Assembly (NCBI RefSeq): GCF_900496995.4 | Contig: NC_044024.1 | Span: 21,640,698 to 21,704,697, forward strand | Direction of reading: 5' to 3' | Length of the DNA: 64,000 nucleotides | Source of the DNA: Aquila chrysaetos chrysaetos | Lineage: Eukaryota; Chordata; Aves; Accipitriformes; Accipitridae | Shown: positions 24,765-35,761 of the stretch, in pieces | Layout of the letters: each line of letters opens with the position of its first letter | How positions within the stretch are numbered: the first letter of the stretch is position 1 | Translations under genes and position numbers: made by a program | The notes under the pieces: generated by a model | Database searches by the model: none | Told to the model about the DNA's origin: nothing | Seen by the model: only the letters and a program-made list of their open reading frames with translations

Positions 24765-27204
24765 GTATGTGCGTTCAATTTACTATTTGACATTCAGTCC
24801 TTGTGTAAAAAGATTCACAAATGATCTAGTTAAGATACCAAAAATACTTTGACAGTTTTTTTAAACTAACATGCCCTTTCAGTGTTTCTTTCCCATAACT
24901 ACACATTCATGAAGTATACAGCATGCATTGTTAGACCTGCTGTAACTTTTGGATGTATTGGGAAATGCCCCTGTTTAGTTGCAGTATGAGCAGAAGAACA
25001 TGAAAAGGCTTTGATCCCTTTCACTCTTTCAGAAAAAAACTACGTATATCTGTCTGTATACACCCACGCATCTTTTCTTCCTTTGTGTTTTATGTTTTCA
25101 GAGCTGATTTTACAAGCTAAACAGAAAAGACTAGTTCTGTTCTGTGGCCCACCTATTTTTGATCACTGTTCTATTTGATCTTTGGGTGAAAGCTATTTTT
25201 AATGGTTTTTGTAGGGAGGCTTTCTCAAAAGATTTTCTGCTTGGTTCTGTTGACCACTAACCATATATTGAGTGGTAACACAGTAACTTTCAGTTCCTAC
25301 CACAGATGAGTTAGAGCAAAGGTTGCTGTCTCATTATGATTTGGCTTGAACGCTTCTCGGATTCATTTGGTAGCACAGGCTGACAGACATTGTTCTGAGG
25401 TCCCAGATGCAGGATCATGAGGTCGCTGAATGAGTTGGGCAGAGCAGCAGGATCACCTGATGAGACCGTTTCCACTGGTGCATTGTTGGAGGCCACAGTC
25501 ATGTTCTAAGAATAAGGGGTTAGTGGCCGTTTTAGTATTCCTCCTCTTCTTTCCTGGAGGTGCTTTGGAGGCATTTGGCTAATACAGATGGCCTCTTACC
25601 TTCATTTCTTCTTCCAGGGTTATGAAGGATAGGAGTAGGTGTAGCGGTTTTCGGCTGGCAAATTGTTCCATGAAGAACAATGGCAGCTGATACTTTAAAG
25701 ATCCTCCAGATTGCTGCATCAAGTAAATTCTCTTTCCACTACAGAGCTGTCCTAATATTTGAAACTGTTACAGAGAAACTATAGAAAGCATGATGTTAAT
25801 GATTATTCAGCAGAAGAAAGTTATTAGTTGCCTAAGCTATTAGTGCATGTCCAGGTCAGCTTCCTCTAACATGCTGCTGTATTGCTTTATCAACAAAATT
25901 AGACATGTAGCAAGATTTATCTCCTTACATATTAATTTAAAAATGACTGAGCTCCACCTGCATGTAGGACAAGGATAACGCCTCAAACAAACTTAAGAGC
26001 ATAATAATGAATTATCATTGACTCACAGATCAGTCTCGCAGTCCATCACATTCTTGTAAGGCGTATCAGATCATTTGCCATCTCATTAGAAAGTCTCAGA
26101 GCTGCATTTGGCCTTTTTACCAATTACATTTTCACACAATCAGTCTTGCCTGGGAAGTTACGAAGTGTTTGGATTTTAGACTTCTCTTTCCACTAGTAGT
26201 AGTTACTTTAATCTTAGTTTGCTAGCATTTGAAGCTTAAATGAAACAGGGAAAATGAGGTAGATGTTATGATCAAATGGTGTGTTTAAATAAAACTGTCT
26301 TGTAACTGTTCAATAATGTCTTAATGAGTCAAGGATTAAAGAAAGAACAATCAAATAGCTTGTGTAGCTGAAGAATAGGTGTCCTTTGCCTTTCTGAACC
26401 ACAGTTCACGCCTGCTTACGCCCAAAGGCTTTGAAATAAAGTTTGCATATTGAAATAAGATTACTCTGACGCATGCTGGATTTCGCGTGATAATGTTGTG
26501 TCTAGTGGATTACAATTCTTTCTCAGTAATCACAAGACCCAGTTTTGCTCAATTTGAGGGGTGTTTTCCTGATTTGTTTTATTGTATCAACTGTGGCAAA
26601 TCTAAAAGATGTTTAATAAGAGATTTGATTTTTTTCTGGGGATTTAAAGCTCTGCTAGAGCATGTTATTTCTCTCAACTCTTGCAAGTGGTGAAGAATGC
26701 ATCAGTGCACTGTGCACTCGTGCAATAATATGGTACTGTGATTCTAAGTGCATTTAGTAGCAACTGAACCCAAATTTCAGAGATGCTAGAGTATTGCAGT
26801 ATTAACCTTTATGCTGCTCAGCACCAGCCAGTACTGCTTTGCGTGTGCCTAGGATATGGGGAAGAGACAGGAATCCTGTCATTCCCAGTGATACAGGGTT
26901 GTCCCCTGCCCTGTGGTGACAGCTGTGTTCTTCCTCACCCACGGAATCGGATCAGGTGGAGAAGGGGAGGCTTGTGAGATAGGTAACAGCTCACTGCAGC
27001 CACAGACCTCTGAAATTCTACTGCCCCTTTGACCATAAGGTTTAGCTGTATTGTAATACTGGTTGGTATTGTAAATCTTCTTTTCCTTTATTTTTTTTTC
27101 ATTGTTGTGAAAGGTTGGTATTATGCCTATCATCAATGAAACTTTTGCTTAAGAAGTCATTGTTCTGCTTCTGTTTTTTGTTTTGTGTTTTGGTTTTTTT
27201 TTAG

Positions 27205-27299
27205 TGGCCTATCTTACAATATTCCACATTCTCTTTGTGCTCTTCGTGTGGACGTACTGGAAGTCTATTTTCACTCTCCCGGTGCAGCCAGGCAAAAAG
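27205..27299 (+). CDS. ZDHHC15: ZDHHC15 exon 3
   Basis: Residues 49-80: VAYLTIFHILFVLFVWTYWK followed by SIFTLPVQPGKK. This is transmembrane segment 2 (about 50-67) and the start of the cytosolic loop, closely matching human (…TWTYWKSIFTLPQQPNQK). The acceptor is 'tttttttttag' and the donor is 'gtaaga'. The exon ends in phase 0. The 1.5-kb intron 3 that follows holds a MIR-like relic at 28165-28260. Confidence 0.95.
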
Positions 27300-27599
27300 G
27301 TAAGAGTACAAGCACTTTTCATTCATTGCAAAATAAAAGCAGTGATGCTAAAGAGAACTCAAAAATCCTTCAATCTAGTTGATCTGGACAGCTGATGGGA
27401 TTTCCTAAAGAGATGGAAAGTGACCTGGACTTGTCTGTAAAAACTGAGTAATTTACCATTCTGAGAATCCTTTAGCTCCTCGAAGAGCATGGTTTAAATC
27501 AGAGATGTTGTTAACTTTCAAAGCTGCCTTTTCAGGTGTTCCAGGAGCCGGTAGGATTTTTCATGTTAGGAATAATAGGATTGATGATTATTAACTTCC

Positions 27600-27690
27600 A
27601 TATTTATAGTGTCATTGACTCTGAGCATTTAACAAGTTGCAAGCCAAATCCTGAGGACCTTCCTTAACCTGGGAGGACTTGTAATCGTAG
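27600..27690. repeat. possible old amniote repeat fragment
   Basis: The segment 'gccaaatcctgaggacctt' near 27643 resembles a motif ('ccaaatcctgaggtccttac') that I associate with an old dispersed amniote repeat. The resemblance is short and from memory, so this is a weak call. Confidence 0.2.
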
Positions 27691-28164
27691 TCGGGTTTCT
27701 TGATCTCTCGAGCCAGACTGTTGTGGTGCATATGTGAACATTCCATGTCCCACCAAAATCCAGCGCTGCCTACTCTGCTGGGAGCCCTTTGCCGGCTGGA
27801 GTAGGCCTCTTTGCAGTTGTTAAGTTTGCTTCATTTGTCAGGCTCTGTCTTGTGATAGTGAGGGATAGAAGAATCGTTTTCCCTTTAAACATGCTGAGAT
27901 TCTGATGTCACATGTCTGTGGCAGTGAGGACTGTGGCGATGTGCATAGCATATGGCTTTTGATTTGGTGCTAGGTATACATGTAGCTCCAGTAGCCCCAG
28001 TCCTTGTACTTCCCTGGCCAGCAGCATCATGAAAGATAAATGTAACAATACACTATGGTAAAGAGAAACGGGGGTTCGCTGTGACGAAAGTGGATCGTTT
28101 CATGAGTAAGATTTTAGTTAAGGGTTTGGTATTGTTTTCTTGACGTCGGTGGCTTATTTTAGGA

Positions 28165-28260
28165 CAAGAGTATGACTTAGTGGTTTGAGCACAGGACAGT
28201 CAGAGGCAGACATTTGTTTCAATTCTTTTTCTACCAAATATTTACTTTTGCATGTTGCTC
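28165..28260 (+). repeat. old MIR-like SINE relic, 5' (tRNA-derived) part
   Basis: The sequence 'tgacttagtggtttgagcac' at about 28173-28192, followed by 'gtttcaattctttttctacc', resembles the tRNA-derived head of MIR ('cttagtggttagagcacagg…ggttcaattcc…ctacca'). It includes A-box-like and B-box-like stretches about 35 bases apart. It lies in ZDHHC15 intron 3 in the sense orientation. It is diverged and the edges are approximate. Confidence 0.45.
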
Positions 28261-28785
28261 GGATTGGTAGATTATTTTTGCATTTTGTTTTATCTCTTTA
28301 CGAAATACTAATAAAACACTGTGTTTGGAGCAATAGAATAAGGATGATGTCTGTGTGGCACTCCAAATATATATGGCCATAACCTGATCCTAATTACAAG
28401 AATGTAAGTTTATAAATAACAACTAATCCCAGTTTCAGAAATATAAAATTGTGGCTGGGGAGAGGTTCTTGCTCACAAGGGAAGTGCCTGAAGTGTCCTC
28501 ATCGTGGTTAGCAATGTTATTCATGAAAAACAGTAATCTAAGGCAGCAGTAGTAGCAACTCCAGTATGTTGTTTTCACTTTTGTGTTTCTTATTGATGTG
28601 TCACATGGTATTCTGGCTGTCCAGCACTTACTATCTCTCTTTGTCTTCTTAACAAACACATTTTCACGTTAGATTAAGCTCATTAGAAGGAGTGGGAGGT
28701 AAAAACATTTCCAAGCTTGCCTGTACTTGAAATACTATCTCTGCTACCCGTGGGTAACTGCTCCTCTCATGACTTCTGCTTCTAG

Positions 28786-28906
28786 TACCATATGTCCTAT
28801 GCTGACAAAGAACGCTACGAAAATGAAGAAAGGCCGGAGGTGCAGAGGCAAATTCTTGCTGAAATTGCAAGGAAGTTGCCGGTGTACACGAGAACGGGGA
28901 ATGGAG
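28786..28906 (+). CDS. ZDHHC15: ZDHHC15 exon 4
   Basis: Residues 81-120 plus one base: YHMSYADKERYENEERPEVQ, then RQILAEIARKLPVYTRTGNG. It is the cytosolic region that leads into the zinc-binding DHHC domain, and 'SY.DKERYENEERPEVQ' is diagnostic of ZDHHC15. The acceptor is 'gcttctag'. The donor G|gtcagc has C at +3 and is weaker than the other donors in this gene, so exon 4 definition may depend on other signals. The following intron (858 bases) shows nothing recognisable. Confidence 0.95.
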
Positions 28907-29764
28907 GTCAGCTAAGCAGGGAGCTTTGTTTCTCTCAATCTAATCAAGCATGCAAAAGTAGCATGTGCTGGCAGCCCAGATGATACTGCCGACCAACAGG
29001 GCGTTCCTAATGCCACTGCATGCACTGAGTAACTCTCGTACAAATAATTTTAATGCCTTTTCTCTCATGTTTTGTGTTTGGGAAAACAAAAAAGCCTTGA
29101 ACTCTTCCATTGATCTTCAAGGAGTGGAGTACCAGGTGCTGCCTTTGAGAAGCAGTATGTTACCCTTTACAGGGTATTTACAGTTCAAACGCCTACTTGT
29201 GTTGCCTGCATTTAGTAATAGTAATAGAATGACAAAATCTGTAGTCGTTTTTACTTAAAATGGAGTCTAGCTTAGAGATGCAGCACATAATTCTGTGAAC
29301 AGATTTCTGGACCTTGTTCTGTGATTAAATGCATACTGCACTGCTTTCAAAGCGTAAAAGAAATCCTATTCGTATTGGAGGCTCTGACCTGTTCATTTCT
29401 GTCAGACAAGCCAATGAATTCTGAAGTAAAGAGCTGCTCTATAGGCAGTTATCAAAATGGAGTGTATGTAAAGTCTGAGTAAATGTGGAAGCCAGAGGGA
29501 AGTGTACAATTTTGTTTTATCGCTTTTAAGCTGGCTGTATGCTTTGCTGTGAGGGTTGTTCCCCACATCTGCAAGTCTCCAGAAGAACTATGAGCATTGC
29601 TTAGGTGATTATGACCTGGCAGCAAAAATCAGTGGCAAATGCCCTCATCTTTTGAAGTGATAGAGGAAAGAATATGAATAGTTAGGAAATGAGGGGAATA
29701 CTAACTAACATCTGAAAAAAAAAGACTTTTCTATTATTTGGTATTAATGTGTCTTTAATTTCAG

Positions 29765-29834
29765 GTATTCGATTCTGTGATAGATGCCAGCTAATAAAAC
29801 CTGATCGTTGTCACCATTGTACCGTTTGTGCTAT
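29765..29834 (+). CDS. ZDHHC15: ZDHHC15 exon 5 (start of DHHC cysteine-rich domain)
   Basis: Residues 121-143 plus two bases: (G)[20 protein letters not shown] then CA. It contributes the zinc ligands of the cysteine-rich domain: Cys125, Cys128, His138, Cys139 and Cys142. The acceptor is 'aatttcag' and the donor is AT|gtaagt. Intron 5 is only 311 bases and shows nothing of note. Confidence 0.96.
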
Positions 29835-30145
29835 GTAAGTTACCAGACTGTTTTTCACTGAAGTGAATATAGTCACCGCTAAGTTATGTGAATGGGCTGG
29901 TCCTTCATGTGTCTTGTTACAGATAAAGGTACCCAAGTACCTCTGTTCCAGCTGCAGTCAACAGCACAGGTTCATGTGTGACAGCATTAGCATTTGCATT
30001 TCTGCTACTTGTGGCCCTGAAGGGTTTGTAGTTCCCACACCTACAAGTGTATCAGCGTTAAGTTGCTAGAAAGCATGCCGTATAGTGAAAAGTAACTGAT
30101 CAACCATTAACTGGTCTTCCATTTTTCTTTTTCGTCCTTTTGCAG

Positions 30146-30178
30146 ATGTGTGCTAAAAATGGATCATCACTGTCCATG
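30146..30178 (+). CDS. ZDHHC15: ZDHHC15 exon 6 (33 nt, catalytic DHHC)
   Basis: Encodes CVLKMDHHCP, residues 145-154, plus split codons at both ends (Ile144 and Trp155). Asp150-His151-His152-Cys153 is the catalytic DHHC motif, and Cys153 is the acyl-accepting residue. The split codon AT|A gives Ile144 where human has Met. The acceptor is 'ccttttgcag' and the donor is TG|gtatgt. Intron 6 (1.1 kb) holds a T16-A7 tract near 30677-30699. Confidence 0.96.
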
Positions 30179-31287
30179 GTATGTCCTAGATACTGGTTTG
30201 TAGTTTTCTGAAAAGAAAGGCTGTTTAAATACCTTTCTTCTACAGGATAGCGTCTGTACACCTCTTTCATTTATAACCATGCATCTCTTTATGTTGGGAA
30301 ATTTATAAAATAATCACACTTTGAAATTGCCTGAAATGTTTGTTATTTTGAAAGACAGATCATTCATGTTTGTTCCATAAACTACGTGTAAAAAAGCTGT
30401 TATATCGATATAATTTAAAACCGAACTGCTAATTCACTCTTCGACTATTATTCAAATTGTAAAGGGACTTCAGCTTAGCCTTTAATTTTGGGTACATAAT
30501 CGTTTCAGCATGCAGTTGGTAGTCGCTTTCAATAATAATATTTGCACGCAGATTGTTTCTGAAATGGTGCCTGCCACCTGTGCATGGTCAGAGACAGTTT
30601 GTGTAGAATGGTGTGTGGATGAATTAAGCTTTATACTTTTTGAGAATTGCTGCCACTACATTTCTTAAACTCCTTATTTTTTTTTTTTTTTTAAAAAAAG
30701 CAAGATTTCAGAAATCAGAAGCATCACAAACATTTCCGCACCTGAACCTCCCTGGTAATCCTAAACTGTAGAGGATTTTTCAAACCTCAGTTTTGAGACA
30801 AACACCTACTATTTTTTCTGCATTCCCTTGTTCCTTTTTAGAATTGTCCTGTGCATGGAGAATTATAATGAAATTGGGGTTTATTTGGTTTGTATGTAAA
30901 CAAACAAGCAGTGGTGAATCTGGCTCCTGAGTTTTGCAAATGAAACAAGTGACACAGAAATCCCAGATCTGATTACCTTTGCAGACAAGAAACAGACATT
31001 GCATAATTAGAGCCTGCCTCTGTGACAGATTTACCAGTGGTACCAACTGTAAAACAGATTCCAAAAACATGAATTGTCCTTTTACTTGGCATAGCAAGAA
31101 GTCTTCAAGTGAAGAGCAAAGAGACTTTAGTTGTATTTAATTTTGACCACTAGGGGGAGCTATTTATTGACGAAATTGTGCTGTAAAATCAAGAGGCTTA
31201 ATAAAACCAAAAAAGAATTGTAGTACTCATTGTGTTACAAGTGTGTGCTGTACATATCCTGATTTCAACTTTGCTTTTGTTCTCTAG

Positions 31288-31408
31288 GGTGAATAACTGC
31301 ATTGGATTTTCTAACTACAAATTCTTTCTACTGTTCTTAGCCTATTCTTTGTTGTATTGCTTGTATATTGCTGCAACAGTCTTCAAGTATTTCATTAAGT
31401 ATTGGACA
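31288..31408 (+). CDS. ZDHHC15: ZDHHC15 exon 7 (TM3)
   Basis: Residues 155-195: (W)[19 protein letters not shown] then [21 protein letters not shown]. It completes the cysteine-rich domain (Cys159) and forms transmembrane segment 3 (about 167-187). It is near-identical to human. The acceptor is 'ttgttctctag' and the donor is ACA|gtaagt. Intron 7 (1.3 kb) carries a MIR-like relic at 31925-32030 and an A-rich tract at 31740-31754. Confidence 0.96.
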
Positions 31409-31924
31409 GTAAGTCATGAAATCTGGTTACTTTTCCATATCCTATGAGTCTGGTGGGATTTAGTCACTCTTGTTACATTTTTGCTTTCAGTCAACGGAGG
31501 GTCTGCATTTCTTCCCTAAGGTATTTTCCTGTGCCCTTTTTTGAGTTTAACCCCCATTTTATGTCTGAAATGCACAAAGCGAGAAGCTAACAGACTTCAG
31601 GAATTTCAAATTGTAGAGCTAGCTTCTGGCAATGAAGTTATATCCTTTTCCTGTTCTTGTGTTTGCATGTACGTATCTCAGAATCCTTGGTATCAAAGTA
31701 TAACATCCTGGCATTGACCTGTACATACTTACCGAAAAGAAAAAAAAAAAAAAAGGTCAAAAAGCCTTGTTCATTTTCTAATCGCCACATGACTCCTTTC
31801 TCAATTCAAAAGTTGACTGAAATAAAGTATGCTTCTTATTCAGTTATCGATTATCATTCATATGCAAGCAATGCCAACTGACAATTCCAGTAAGAGGCTG
31901 GCCTTTTGTCTCTAATTTTTTATG

Positions 31925-32030
31925 TCCCCTCTGCTGCTAACTCTGTATGACTGTGTTTAAGTAACTTAACTTTGCTGTGCATTAATTTATTAAATGTCCG
32001 TTGTTTTAATGGCTAATCACCTACGTAAAA
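31925..32030 (+). repeat. old MIR-like SINE core relic
   Basis: The sequence 'ctgctgctaactctgtatga' and the following 'taagtaacttaactttgctg' resemble the MIR core ('ctgccactaactagctgtgtgac…aagtcacttaacctctctgtg'). It lies in ZDHHC15 intron 7 in sense orientation. It is diverged and the edges are approximate. Confidence 0.45.
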
Positions 32031-32743
32031 TGCCTCCCGAGATGCTCATGGGACACTAGTGGGAATTGTTCCTTATGCTCAGAAAGGCACAGAGCCTTGA
32101 GCTCTGTGGCTGCATATATGGGATGGGCAAAGGCCGAGAAGTAATTTTCTTACTTTGAGGTTCCCACAGCCTATCTGTAGATGTCTGCTTATGAGGATCT
32201 CTGGCACTTGACTCTTCTGCTGTAGAAGGAAATAAGTGTTTCTTCTGCTCCTAAGATCCCGCTTGGCTTTGAAACTTTTCCAAACCACCTATGCTCAGTT
32301 CTAACGCTCCCTGATTGCTGCAGCTATGGAGGCCAGGTTTTCTTGGCATGCCTTATATTGCAAGAGGTGCAGAATTTTAATATACGGACAGGAAACTCAG
32401 CAGAACGTAAACAGGGCTTCAAGAGCTTGTGCCTGCTTACTTCCCTGTGGGCATAGGGCATGTTTCTTGTGCCCAGGTGGGAAGCTGGGATGTTACTGGC
32501 TCTGTTACACACAAAAAGTTAGTAGCAAACCCCCACTCTTTCTACTTTGGTTACAGGAGGGGAAATGAACCAGATCATTTCTTTGTCTCTTCTTGCTTTT
32601 TATAGTAAGGTGTGACTTGTGTGTGTACAAGTTTGAGAACTCCAAGTAGGACTTTTAAAGGGTATCTTTCTTCTCTCTAGGAACAAAGAATTTCCAGCTT
32701 TTATTTGTTCCTATCACTTGTTCTGTGTTGCTTTTCTTTCCAG

Positions 32744-32876
32744 GGTGAACTGACGAATGGACGTTCCAAATTTCATGTCCTTTTCCTTCTCTTTGTGGCG
32801 GTCATGTTCTTCGTAAGCCTTATGTTTCTGTTTGGCTACCATTGTTGGCTCGTTAGTAGAAACAGATCTACTTTAG
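32744..32876 (+). CDS. ZDHHC15: ZDHHC15 exon 8 (TM4)
   Basis: Residues 196-239 plus one base: GELTNGRSKFHVLFLLFVAV then MFFVSLMFLFGYHCWLVSRN then RSTL. It includes transmembrane segment 4 (about 207-226). Arg236-Ser-Thr-Leu with Glu240 from the next exon forms the TTxE-type motif (here S-T-L-E) that packs against the DHHC domain. The acceptor is 'ctttccag' and the donor is G|gtaagt. Intron 8 (1.2 kb) shows nothing recognised beyond an A-rich tract near 32935-32955. Confidence 0.96.
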
Positions 32877-34061
32877 GTAAGTCTCTTGTGTCTTTTTTCT
32901 TTAAGTAAGACACGCCGAAAGTGCTGTAAGAAGGAAAAAAAGAAAAAAAAAAAAAAGGCATTTGCATTCTATACATGCCTGCTGGCTTATGAGGGGAGGA
33001 AGATTTAAGATCTTGGCACAATGCTGCAGAAATTTGTCACTTCAGATGAGCTGCATTTATTAGCTGGTGTGACAAAAGCTTTGTTAGGGAAACGAGAGCT
33101 TTAAAGTGTAGAAGTCCAATTATAAAAATGTTATGCATATGTATAACTACATTTGCTGTGAAATGAGTGCAGCTTTTCAGGAATAATGGTTCTTTATGCT
33201 CATATGCTGGAGCGCATCCTAAAACAGCTTAGTAAGGTTGGGAAAAACAGCGTCCATCTTCATTGACAAAGGCAAAGAAGTTATGACTGTAAATCCAATG
33301 AAATGAAAATCTGAAACAGTATGATTTTGTCGAGTGATTTCTGTCTTTCCTCAGATAAATGTTCAATTTTCAAAGCCTTTTGGATGAAGTTTTATAACAA
33401 AACACACACTATCAAGAGTTTGAGCAAATACTCAGATTTTTGTAGAGTTACTAACTTTAAAACTCATTTCGTGGGGCACTGAAGCTCATCTATCCCAAAA
33501 CATCAGACCTCTGCAGCAGCTTAGAAGGTAGATAAAATTGTTTCTAGTGCACTCTAGGTTCTCCTCCCCTCTCTTTTCTTAATTTTGTGTCTCACCATAA
33601 CAGAGGATCTATTTGCATATGTTTGTTCCTAATGCGTGTTCATTATATCATTAATGAATGAGGCAATTTCAATCGCCAGTGCCACTTGTGAAATACGTAT
33701 TGAAGACCAACCTACTTAATTCTGCAGATTTTTTACTTAGAAATTTCTACACACTGAATTTCAACAAGTCTTACGCAAAGATCTTATAACTCTGTTCTCT
33801 AGATTAAACAAAGCATTTGTAGTTCAGTTTGACTGTTCCATATGGTTCAGTTGCAAGACCAAATTCCTGCCTTCACTTTGCAAGTCTTTACAGGCTTGCA
33901 AAATGAAAAAACTATTATTTTCAAACTTTGTATCTTTGTAACGCTAGTTCATAATCTGTTAAATCATGTTGTGTTTAGATGGCTACAACATGCAAAATCC
34001 TGTTTCAGAGTATTTGGCATTGATTTTAATTTTTTTTCACTGAAATCGCATCTGTGTGTAG

Positions 34062-34188
34062 AGGCTTTCTCAGCTCCAGTGTTTCAGAATGGCCCAGATA
34101 AAAATGGATTCAATCTTGGCTTTGTAAAGAATCTTCAGCAAGTGTTTGGAGAAGAAAAAAAGCTCTGGTTACTACCTATTGCCTCTAG
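34062..34188 (+). CDS. ZDHHC15: ZDHHC15 exon 9 (PaCCT region)
   Basis: Residues 240-281 plus two bases: (E)AFSAPVFQNGPDKNGFNLGF then VKNLQQVFGEEKKLWLLPIAS. This is the cytosolic C-terminal region with the PaCCT-type segment (NGF-LG--KN--QVFG) conserved among ZDHHC2/15/20. The acceptor is 'tctgtgtgtag' and the donor is AG|gtaagt. Intron 9 (1.5 kb) has a G9 run near 35089-35097 and no other recognised element. Confidence 0.96.
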
Positions 34189-35651
34189 GTAAGTAATAAG
34201 TCCGTGCTAAAAGCTGATACAATTAACTGAAGGGACTGACTTCTAAATATCTGCTACAGCCTTGTGTGTTACACCTATTATTGTGTGGCTTGGCTGACTG
34301 CTATTGTGCATCATTGTAAATGCACCAACTAACATCATCTGCGTTACTCCTGTTCACCAGAAGTCCGGAAGGGAGAGGTTTTGAGGGCTAAATGCACTGC
34401 ACAGGGTGTTTGAACTCTTCTTGGACTCCTGTGGCGCATGTGTGGATGCGTGTTCACTTCAAAGATGCTGTTTTCTTCATCTGCCAGAATCCTCTGCCTG
34501 AAACAGAGTTTATGTTTCTTAATGTAGGGGAAAATGTTGTTTTAGCACTTAGTAGACCAGCAGTAAAGTACACTGGAATTTAATTCCTTTAGTCATTGGG
34601 CACAATTTAAAATAACTCACCAGTACAGCAATTCACAACTTTTTCAAGTAGCAATGTGTAAGTCTAAAGCCCAGTTGCATCCCCACTGCCATCTGTTTTC
34701 CACTCTTAAGTATAAGAAAGCCTTTCTGTTAATGAAAGGCAGCATTGAAGTGCCAGTCAGAGGCTCATTACCAGTGTGTATAGTCATCCGAGGGAGAACA
34801 CTCAGGTTATTTTCCTTGCATAAGGATGACTCACCAGAGGAAAAAGGCACTTCAGCTAGTTTACCGTTCCTCTGTCTATGCTGCTGGATGTTAAGGAATG
34901 CAGTATGGTGCAGACCAGCTAGAACAACTAGTTTTTAACTTTGTTAGTTTACATTACATGAATTTGAATGTACCTTCAAACTCTTGTGTGATATCCAGAT
35001 ACACATTTCCATTTGGGCAGTAGTAAAGCAAAAAAAGCTTTTTCAACTTTAGATCTTTGCAGAGTGGTTTTGTTTTTTTTTTATGGTGGGGGGGGGTGTC
35101 CCATTTTATGTACAGGTTTAGGTCACAGGAAAGTGAGCCTTGTCTTTCTCTTTCAGTAACATCTAACTAAGACTGGGGCTATTTTCTCTTGGGTGTCATT
35201 CAAACACAGAAGTGTAATTTCTACCCTGAAGAATCTATGGTATAAACTGATAAAATTTATACCTATGGTTTAAATTGTTCCTTCTACATAAATGTTTTCC
35301 TTAGCTCCCCCTCGCTTCTAGCTGTCCATAAGTTAATGTTTTTCTGGTTTTTTTCCTGTATCCAAATGACATTTAAATTCTGCTAAACATTACTTAATTC
35401 CAGGCTGTACGTTTGAACTTTTATTCTCTAGAGAGCTTGAATGAACTGAGGACCTCGCTAGTAAAACTTGGTATCTGAGCTGCCACAAAAAATAAACACA
35501 GTATTTTTCAAAACTTAAAAATAATCTTAAGTAAACATTGGAAATACAGGCAGCAGAAAACTTTGTTTTTAGATAAAATGTGTAGAAATTGTCATCCTTC
35601 AGAGTCACTTGCTGCTTTTTACAGTGTCTTTCTCTGCTTTTTTCCACGTAG

Positions 35652-35761
35652 CCAGGGCGATGGACATTTTTTCCCAATGAGAGCTTTGTGTGAAGCTCAG
35701 AATCCTCTCCTAGCAAATGAAGAGCAGTGGGAAGATGATGGAATAGATGAAGAGCCTCATG
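35652..35761 (+). CDS. ZDHHC15: ZDHHC15 exon 10 (C-terminal tail)
   Basis: Residues 282-318 plus one base: (S)QGDGHFFPMRALCEAQNPLL then ANEEQWEDDGIDEEPH. The tail is cytosolic and acidic. It keeps 'GDGH-FPMR' and 'QNPLLANEE-WED', which identify it as ZDHHC15. The NPLL segment resembles endocytic sorting signals described in the ZDHHC2 tail (inference). The acceptor is 'ccacgtag' and the donor is G|gtaagg. Reading past the donor would add a short alternative tail that ends at a TAA at 35809-35811. Confidence 0.95.

Noticed and set aside
30400..30413. Perfect 14-bp palindrome TTATATCGATATAA in ZDHHC15 intron 6
   Set aside because: Short, AT-rich palindromes of this size occur by chance in 64 kb of AT-rich DNA, and nothing around it suggests a function.
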